64,000 bases of DNA from Allopusillimonas lactea (GTDB lineage: Bacteria; Pseudomonadota; Gammaproteobacteria; Burkholderiales; Burkholderiaceae_B). A model generated the notes under the pieces. The model was given only the letters and a program-made list of their open reading frames with translations, made no database searches and was not told the DNA's origin. The DNA lies in the NCBI RefSeq assembly GCF_021653995.1, contig NZ_JAJJOZ010000001.1:62001-126000 (forward strand). Direction: 5' to 3'. The position numbers were made by a program, and so were the translations under genes. Shown here one piece after another: positions 58,455 through 64,000 of the stretch (position 1 is its first letter; every line of letters begins with the position of its first letter).

Positions 58455-59774
58455 ATGCTAGCAAAAACAGAGCCCGGACAAGCCGGGCGGGACCCTATCG
58501 AACACGCCAGTCGCGACGAACTGCAGGCCGTACAGCTCGAGCGCCTGAAATGGACGCTGCGCCACGCCTACGAGAATGTGCCGCACTACCGCAAGGTTTT
58601 TGATGCGGCGGGCGTTCATCCCGACGACCTGAAGCAGTTGTCCGACCTGTCGCGGTTTCCGCTGACCAGCAAACAGGATCTGCGCGAAAACTATCCGTTC
58701 GCGATGTTTGCGGTGCCCCGTGAGAAGGTGCTGCGTATTCATGCGTCCAGCGGCACAACAGGACGCCCCACAGTGGTAGGCTACACGGCCCGGGATATCG
58801 ATATCTGGGCTGAACTCGTCGCACGGTCGATGTGGGCGGCTGGCGCACGTCCGGGCGATATTGTTCAGGTCAGCTATGGCTATGGCCTGTTCACTGGCGG
58901 CCTCGGGGCGCACTATGGCGCCGAACGGCTCGGATGCTCGGTCATCCCGATGTCCGGCGGACAGACAGAAAAACAGGTGCAGTTGATTCACGACTTCCAG
59001 CCGTCCGTCATCATGGTGACGCCTTCGTACTTCTGCAACATCATGGAGGAAATGCTGCGGCAGGGCATGGAGCCGCGCGACAGCTCCCTGCGTATCGGAA
59101 TTTTCGGCGCCGAACCCTGGACAGGCCGGATGCGCGAGGATATCGAGCGCCGTGCAGGGATTGATGCCGTCGACATCTATGGCTTGTCAGAAGTGATGGG
59201 GCCGGGCGTGGCGATGGAGTGCGTAGAGGCCAAGGACGGCCCGGTTATCTGGGAAGATCATTTCTACCCGGAAATCATCGACCCGCTCACCGGCGAACCC
59301 GTGCCTGACGGTGAACCAGGCGAGTTGGTGTTCACCACGCTCACCCGCGAAGCCATGCCGGTTATCCGTTACCGCACGCGTGATCTCACCCGTCTGCTGC
59401 CACCCACTGCACGCAGCATGCGCCGCATGGACAAAATCACCGGTCGCAGCGATGACATGCTCATTATCCGCGGTGTGAATCTCTTCCCCACACAGATCGA
59501 GGAAATCATCTTGGGCATGCCCGAGCTTGCCCCGCAATACCAGCTTGTGGTCACCCGCGAAGGCAACCTGGATGCGCTTGAAGTCGTGGCTGAGTCGCGG
59601 CCAGAGTTTGATGCGCACGACAGCGCCTGGCGAACCGAGGTGGCCGGCCGTCTGCGCCATGCCATCAAGGGGCGCATCGGCATCTCCACGCGGGTCAGCA
59701 TAGGCCAGAGCGGCCAGGTCGAACGCACCCTCACCGGCAAGGCCAAGCGGGTCGTCGACAAACGCCCTCGCTGA
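58455..59774 (+). CDS. paaK: Phenylacetate-CoA ligase
   Basis: First step of the pathway: activates phenylacetate to phenylacetyl-CoA with ATP. ATG 58455 follows AGGAGAC. The 439-residue ANL-family enzyme has the P-loop HASSGTTGRPTVVGYT, YGLSEVMGPGVAMEC and the C-terminal hinge region TGRSDDMLIIRGVNLFP. It is the last gene of the operon. Genes paaF, paaH, paaJ and a phenylacetate transporter are not in the window. Confidence 0.97.
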   Translation: MLAKTEPGQAGRDPIEHASRDELQAVQLERLKWTLRHAYENVPHYRKVFDAAGVHPDDLKQLSDLSRFPLTSKQDLRENYPFAMFAVPREKVLRIHASSGTTGRPTVVGYTARDIDIWAELVARSMWAAGARPGDIVQVSYGYGLFTGGLGAHYGAERLGCSVIPMSGGQTEKQVQLIHDFQPSVIMVTPSYFCNIMEEMLRQGMEPRDSSLRIGIFGAEPWTGRMREDIERRAGIDAVDIYGLSEVMGPGVAMECVEAKDGPVIWEDHFYPEIIDPLTGEPVPDGEPGELVFTTLTREAMPVIRYRTRDLTRLLPPTARSMRRMDKITGRSDDMLIIRGVNLFPTQIEEIILGMPELAPQYQLVVTREGNLDALEVVAESRPEFDAHDSAWRTEVAGRLRHAIKGRIGISTRVSIGQSGQVERTLTGKAKRVVDKRPR

Positions 59775-59879
59775 GCACTGCGCCCGTCTCGATGCGTCCG
59801 CCAGCGGGCTGCCGCCGCGCGTCGCACGTGTGCAGCGCGGAAGGGTGTCACCAGGCGCGTCATGGGCTCCGATGGCTAA

Positions 59880-59899
59880 GCCCCGCATGTGTGCGGGGC
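59880..59899 (+). terminator. Hairpin between paaK and acpS
   Basis: GCCCCGCA (59880-59887), loop TGTG, TGCGGGGC (59892-59899): a perfect 8-bp G/C stem 106 bp past paaK. There is no T tract, so rho-independent termination is uncertain. Confidence 0.45.
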
Positions 59900-59940
59900 G
59901 GGGTATCATTCCATCTTGAGTAATCGACGATGGTGAGCAC

Positions 59941-60378
59941 ATGCAGCCAATGCCTTCCGCCGTTGCAGGCATAGGGTTGGACCTTGTACGGCTGGAGCGC
60001 ATCCAGCACGTATATGCGCGGCGCGGCGAAAAATTCGTGCGGCGCATACTGGGCAGCGAGGAAATCGAAAAATTCCGCCAACGCTATGCGCGCGACCCAG
60101 CGCGTGGCCTGCGCTTCCTGGCGAGCCGCTTTGCCGCCAAAGAAGCGTTTTCAAAAGCGGTGGGCCTGGGCATGCGCAGCCCTATGGCTTGGTCGCGCAT
60201 GCAAACGCTCAATGAGCCCAGTGGCCGGCCTTGCGTCAAGCTCAGCGAGCCGCTCGCTAGCTGGTATGGCCTGCGTTTCGGCAAGGCGCATGTCTCCATC
60301 ACCGATGAAACCGATACGGTTGCGGCCTTTGTCGTGATCGAAACTCTGCCCGCCGTGCGCGGCGTTCCGGATAACTGA
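59941..60378 (+). CDS. acpS: Holo-[acyl-carrier-protein] synthase
   Basis: Transfers phosphopantetheine from CoA to ACP. In 145 residues: GIGLDLVRLERIQHVYARRG with the metal-binding Asp, RFAAKEAFSKAVGLGMR with the second acidic ligand, and VSITDETDTVAAFVVIE. ATG 59941 follows GGTGAG. nagZ begins at the next base after the stop, so they are translated together. Confidence 0.95.
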   Translation: MQPMPSAVAGIGLDLVRLERIQHVYARRGEKFVRRILGSEEIEKFRQRYARDPARGLRFLASRFAAKEAFSKAVGLGMRSPMAWSRMQTLNEPSGRPCVKLSEPLASWYGLRFGKAHVSITDETDTVAAFVVIETLPAVRGVPDN

Positions 60379-61437
60379 ATGGCTAACGAAATCATCCAGG
60401 CGCGCATGGCGCCGGGCCCCGTCATGGTTGACGTGCAGGGCACTACACTCACTGCTCACGAGCGCGACCGTCTACGCAACCCGCTCGTAGGGGGCGTCAT
60501 CCTGTTCGCGCGCAACTTTGAAAGCAGGGCCCAGCTTACGGCGCTGTGCGGGGCCATCCATGCCCTGCGCAACGAACCCCTGCTCATCGCGGTCGATCAC
60601 GAGGGCGGACGGGTGCAGCGTTTTCGCACCGATGGCTTTACGCCATTACCTGCCATGTGCCATTTTGGCCAAATGTGGTCGCAGGATTCCCCGGTTGCCA
60701 TGCGGCTGGCCACAGAAACCGGCTATGTACTGGGCGCCGAGCTGCGCGCCTGTGGTGTCGATCTGAGCTTTACGCCCGTGCTGGATCTGGACTACGGCGT
60801 CAGCGAAGTGATCGGAACGCGTGCTTTTCACCGCGATCCGCGTGTGGTTACCATGCTGGCCCGCGCGCTTATTCATGGGCTGATGCTCAGCGGCATGGCC
60901 GCCTGCGGCAAGCATTTCCCAGGGCATGGCGCCGTAACGGCCGATTCGCACCACGAGATCCCGATCGACGACCGCGGCTTCGAGCAAATCATGCAGGAAG
61001 ATGCCGCCCCCTATGGCTGGCTGGGCGACATGGTTCTGCCGTCGGTCATGCCGGCCCATGTCATTTACCGCAAGGTTGATCCCAATCCTGCGGGGTTCTC
61101 GTCGCACTGGATCAAACAGGTGCTGCGCCGTGACCTTGGCTACGATGGCGTCGTGTTTTCCGACGACTTGACCATGGAAGGCGCCACGGTGGCGGGTGAC
61201 ATTCTCGCCCGGGCACAGGCGGCGCTGCGCGCTGGCTGCGACATGGTGCTGGTATGCAACCGGCCCGACCTGGCAGATGACCTGCTGGCCAGGCTCGATG
61301 TCACGCACAGCCCCGAGTCCGTTGCGCGCATCCGGCGCCTGATGCCGCGCCTGCCCGCACCTGATTGGGATACCCTGCAGGCCGATCCCCGTTATCAGTA
61401 TGCCCGACGTCTTCAATCTCAAATCGTTTCTGGCTGA
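60379..61437 (+). CDS. nagZ: Beta-N-acetylhexosaminidase (cell-wall recycling)
   Basis: Cytoplasmic GH3 enzyme that removes GlcNAc from anhydro-muropeptides. The 352 residues contain GGVILFARNFESRAQL, AVDHEGGRVQRFR, the GH3 motif CGKHFPGHGAVTADSHHEIP with the catalytic His, and VVFSDDLTMEGA with the nucleophile Asp. It starts directly after acpS and overlaps uvrC by 38 bp. Confidence 0.96.
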   Translation: MANEIIQARMAPGPVMVDVQGTTLTAHERDRLRNPLVGGVILFARNFESRAQLTALCGAIHALRNEPLLIAVDHEGGRVQRFRTDGFTPLPAMCHFGQMWSQDSPVAMRLATETGYVLGAELRACGVDLSFTPVLDLDYGVSEVIGTRAFHRDPRVVTMLARALIHGLMLSGMAACGKHFPGHGAVTADSHHEIPIDDRGFEQIMQEDAAPYGWLGDMVLPSVMPAHVIYRKVDPNPAGFSSHWIKQVLRRDLGYDGVVFSDDLTMEGATVAGDILARAQAALRAGCDMVLVCNRPDLADDLLARLDVTHSPESVARIRRLMPRLPAPDWDTLQADPRYQYARRLQSQIVSG

Positions 61438-63226
61438 TCTGCCGCACCTGCCCGGCGTCTACCGTCACATCGACGACAAGGGAGAGGTGCTGTACGTAGG
61501 CAAGGCCCGCGACCTCAAGAAGCGCGTCAACTCGTACTTTCAGAAGAATCTCGCCAGCCCGCGCATCGCCCACATGGTGGCGCGGGTGGTGCGCCTGGAA
61601 GTCACGGTAACGCGCTCCGAGGCCGAAGCGCTGCTGCTGGAAAACAACCTTATCAAGCGGCTCAAGCCGCGCTACAACATCCTGTTCCGGGACGACAAGT
61701 CGTACCCCTACCTGATGTTCAGCGGCCACGATGTGCCGCGCATCGCCTATTACCGCGGCAGCACCAGCGGTAAGGGCCGCTACTTCGGCCCCTACCCCAA
61801 TGCGTGGGCGGTGCGTGAAACCATACAAATTCTGCAGCGCGTGTTTCGTTTGCGCACCTGCGAAGACAGTGTGTATGCCAATCGCTCTCGCCCCTGTCTG
61901 CTGTACCAGATCGGGCGTTGTTCCGCACCTTGCGTGGGCTTGATCTCGTCCGACACGTACCAAGAGGACGTGCGGCGGGCCATACGCTTTCTGGACGGCC
62001 ATGCCGATGAAGTCCTGCGCGACATCGAGGCGCGCATGCTCAAGGCTTCCGAGGCGCTGGATTTTGAACAGGCGGCGGTGCTGCGCGACCAGATGGGTGC
62101 GCTGGCCAAGGTGTTGCAGCAGCAAAGCATGGAAAAAACCGGCGATGACGATGTCGATATCATCGCTGTGGCGGCGGCGGGCGGGCGTTTCTGCGTCAAT
62201 CTTGCCATGGTCCGTGGCGGGCGCCATCTGGGCGACAAAGCCTTTTTCCCCAGCAATATTCACGAAGACGACAGCGCCGCCGATGTGCTCGCCGCGTTTG
62301 TCGCTCAACACTACCCGGACACGGCTATGCCGCCGGTGCTGGTTTGTTCGCACGCCTTGCCTGATGCCGGGCTGATGGCGTTACTGGCCGAGCAGACCGG
62401 CAAACGGGCACGCGTGATTACGCGCCCGCAGGGCATGCGCAAGACTTGGCTGGAACAAGCGGTACGCAACGCCGAACTGGCCATGGCGCGGATGCTGACC
62501 GAGTCCACCGCGCGGGTCGAGCGCACGCTGGCGCTGGCCACCGCGCTCGATCTCGATACAGACGACGGCGCGCTGGATGCGCTGCACATCGAGTGCTTCG
62601 ATATCAGCCATACTGCGGGAGAGGCCACCCAGGCCTCTTGTGTGGTGTACGAGCATCACGACATGCAGCCATCACTCTACCGGCGCTACAACATCGCTGG
62701 TATTACCCCCGGTGACGACTACGCCGCCATGCGCCAGGTGCTGACGCGGCGCTTTGGCCGCGTTGCCGATGGCCACGCCGAGATGCCAGGCGTGGTGCTC
62801 ATCGATGGAGGCAAAGGCCAGGTCGAGGTCGCGCGGCAGGTGTTTGCCGAGCTTGGCCTGGATATCCGTACACTGGTGGGGGTCGCCAAGGGGGAAGGGC
62901 GCAAAGTCGGGCTGGAAACGCTGGTTTTTGCGGATGAGCGCCCGCCGGTGGCGTTGGGCATCGAATCGGCCGCGCTCATGCTGGTGGCGCAGATCCGCGA
63001 CGAGGCGCACCGCTTTGCAATCACAGGCATGCGCGCCAAGCGTGCCAAGGCGCGCACCGTATCGCGTCTGGAAGAAATCGAAGGTGTGGGTGCCCGGCGA
63101 CGCCAACGCCTGCTGGCGCGCTTTGGCGGGTTTTCGGGGGTGGTCGATGCGAGCATCGACGATCTGCGGTCGGTCGAGGGGATTTCCGACGAATTGGCCG
63201 AGCGGATCTATCATGCGCTTCGTTAG
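61400..63226 (+). CDS. uvrC: UvrABC system protein C (excinuclease)
   Basis: Makes both incisions in nucleotide excision repair. The 608 residues have an N-terminal GIY-YIG nuclease (LPGVYRHIDDKGEVLYVGKA), a cysteine-containing region (CLLYQIGRCSAPC), the UVR domain binding UvrB (about 200-235, ALDFEQAAVLRDQM), an RNase H-like nuclease (ECFDISHTAGEATQAS, LIDGGKGQ) and a C-terminal double HhH (RLEEIEGVGARRRQRLLARF). It overlaps nagZ. There is no LexA box at its start because the start lies inside nagZ. Confidence 0.97.
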   Translation: MPDVFNLKSFLADLPHLPGVYRHIDDKGEVLYVGKARDLKKRVNSYFQKNLASPRIAHMVARVVRLEVTVTRSEAEALLLENNLIKRLKPRYNILFRDDKSYPYLMFSGHDVPRIAYYRGSTSGKGRYFGPYPNAWAVRETIQILQRVFRLRTCEDSVYANRSRPCLLYQIGRCSAPCVGLISSDTYQEDVRRAIRFLDGHADEVLRDIEARMLKASEALDFEQAAVLRDQMGALAKVLQQQSMEKTGDDDVDIIAVAAAGGRFCVNLAMVRGGRHLGDKAFFPSNIHEDDSAADVLAAFVAQHYPDTAMPPVLVCSHALPDAGLMALLAEQTGKRARVITRPQGMRKTWLEQAVRNAELAMARMLTESTARVERTLALATALDLDTDDGALDALHIECFDISHTAGEATQASCVVYEHHDMQPSLYRRYNIAGITPGDDYAAMRQVLTRRFGRVADGHAEMPGVVLIDGGKGQVEVARQVFAELGLDIRTLVGVAKGEGRKVGLETLVFADERPPVALGIESAALMLVAQIRDEAHRFAITGMRAKRAKARTVSRLEEIEGVGARRRQRLLARFGGFSGVVDASIDDLRSVEGISDELAERIYHALR

Positions 63227-63277
63227 GGCAGATGGGGTAGTATCTCACTATGCGTCGATTCAAGAGCAACCCTTACT

Positions 63278-63859
63278 ATGCCCCTTAACCTGCCCATTGC
63301 CCTGACCTGGCTGCGTATCGCCTTGATCCCGTTCATTGTGGTGCTGTACTACATCCCGGGGGGCTTGGTATCCGAGCCGCTGCGTGATGCAATCGCAGCC
63401 ATCACATTCATCATCGCGGCCCTGACAGACTGGTTCGACGGCTGGCTGGCGCGGCGCTGGAATCAAACCTCCGCGTTCGGCGCCTTCCTCGATCCCGTGG
63501 CAGACAAGCTCATGGTATCAGCCGCGCTGCTGATTTTGCTCGACCTGGGCCGCGTCGATTCATTCATCGCACTCATCATCATCGGTCGCGAGATCACCAT
63601 TTCGGCGTTGCGCGAATGGATGGCCAAGATCGGCGCGAGCGGCAGCGTGGCGGTCCACCAGTTGGGCAAGTTCAAGACTGCCGCGCAAATGGTCGCCATC
63701 CCCTGCCTGCTCTACGCACGTCCGCTGGCCGGTGTGCCGCTCGGCTGGATCGGCGAAGTGCTCATTATCATTGCAGCCATCCTCACAGTCTGGTCCATGT
63801 GCTACTACCTGAGCCGCGCCTGGCCTGAAATTCGCTCCAAGTCCGATAAAACCTCTTGA
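63278..63859 (+). CDS. pgsA: CDP-diacylglycerol-glycerol-3-phosphate 3-phosphatidyltransferase
   Basis: Commits CDP-diacylglycerol to phosphatidylglycerol. The 193-residue inner-membrane protein contains the CDP-alcohol transferase signature FDGWLARRWNQTSAFGAFLD followed by PVADK, and four or five hydrophobic helices. uvrC-pgsA is a conserved pair. No tRNA genes follow it, unlike in E. coli. Confidence 0.96.
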   Translation: MPLNLPIALTWLRIALIPFIVVLYYIPGGLVSEPLRDAIAAITFIIAALTDWFDGWLARRWNQTSAFGAFLDPVADKLMVSAALLILLDLGRVDSFIALIIIGREITISALREWMAKIGASGSVAVHQLGKFKTAAQMVAIPCLLYARPLAGVPLGWIGEVLIIIAAILTVWSMCYYLSRAWPEIRSKSDKTS

Positions 63860-63877
63860 CAATGACATGTAGCCGCC

Positions 63878-64000
63878 ATGACCACAGCCAATCCCGCCCT
63901 GGAGGGCGTCGCTCCTGACTCCATCACCCTGAAGCGGCAAGACTGGAAGATCATCGGCCTGATCGGGTCGGCGCACGGCTGCTCCCATTTCTTCCAACTG
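63878..64000 (+). CDS. MFS transporter, N-terminal fragment (runs off the window)
   Basis: Only 41 codons are visible from ATG 63878: a polar cytoplasmic N-terminus (about 22 residues) and then KIIGLIGSAHGCSHFFQL, the start of the first membrane helix with the AH-x3-HF pattern of a group of major facilitator proteins. It begins 18 bp after pgsA. Family assignment rests on this short segment. Confidence 0.6.
   Translation, partial: MTTANPALEGVAPDSITLKRQDWKIIGLIGSAHGCSHFFQL

Noticed and set aside
63226..63277. Possible tRNA genes around pgsA, as in gammaproteobacteria
   Set aside because: The gaps around pgsA are only 51 and 18 bp, too short for a tRNA.
1..64000. CRISPR arrays, insertion sequences, prophage or integron features
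   Set aside because: No regularly spaced repeats, transposase or integrase motifs were seen anywhere in the window.

Overview
The window is about 64 kb of GC-rich, densely coding chromosome with the signature of a betaproteobacterium of order Burkholderiales, most likely family Alcaligenaceae (Bordetella/Achromobacter/Pusillimonas relatives). The pointers are the gene order gyrA-serC-pheA-hisC-tyrA-aroA-cmk-rpsA-ihfB-lapA-lapB-hldA-hldD, two orphan Bug-type tripartite-tricarboxylate binding proteins, the rplS-NUDIX-rsgA-M48-orn block, and an RplS sequence very like that of Bordetella. The genus is an inference. No tRNA, rRNA, CRISPR, insertion sequence or prophage was seen.

Region 1 (1-9.7 kb, minus strand) is a capsule/exopolysaccharide operon read right to left: Wza outer-membrane exporter, Wzb phosphatase, Wzc tyrosine autokinase, a WzxC-like flippase, a polysaccharide pyruvyl transferase with two unusual low-complexity inserts, a GT4 glycosyltransferase, and an AsnB-type amidotransferase cut by the window edge. 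Together they suggest an exported polysaccharide, possibly carrying pyruvate and amide groups. Region 2 (9.7-13.1 kb) holds a non-coding stretch, a small membrane protein, a perfect 22-bp-arm hairpin, then gph, ubiG and an OmpA-family protein on the minus strand.

Region 3 (13.5-30.4 kb, plus strand) is a long, tightly coupled housekeeping run: gyrA, serine/aromatic amino acid genes (serC, pheA, hisC, tyrA, aroA), cmk, rpsA, ihfB, LPS assembly (lapA, lapB, hldA, hldD), comEA and cysM. Region 4 (30.4-45.1 kb) contains mltB back to back with a histone-deacetylase-like gene, etfB-etfA, then a LysR-controlled catabolic block (CoA transferase, degenerate crotonase, Bug receptor), an ETF-linked acyl-CoA dehydrogenase, a convergent Bug/gamma-glutamyltransferase pair with its own LysR, and a 1-Cys peroxiredoxin.

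Region 5 (45.1-50.2 kb) starts with a 1-kb gap that hides a 59-residue membrane protein gene. Its promoter is covered by two abutting LexA (SOS) boxes, which makes it the best candidate here for an undescribed function. It is followed by rplS, a NUDIX CoA pyrophosphatase, rsgA, an M48 protease and orn. Region 6 (50.2-59.8 kb) is the phenylacetate pathway: divergent repressor paaX and the operon paaABCDE-paaN-paaG-paaI-paaK, with PaaN lacking the hydratase half found in E. coli PaaZ. Region 7 (59.9-64 kb) is acpS-nagZ-uvrC-pgsA and the start of an MFS transporter gene.
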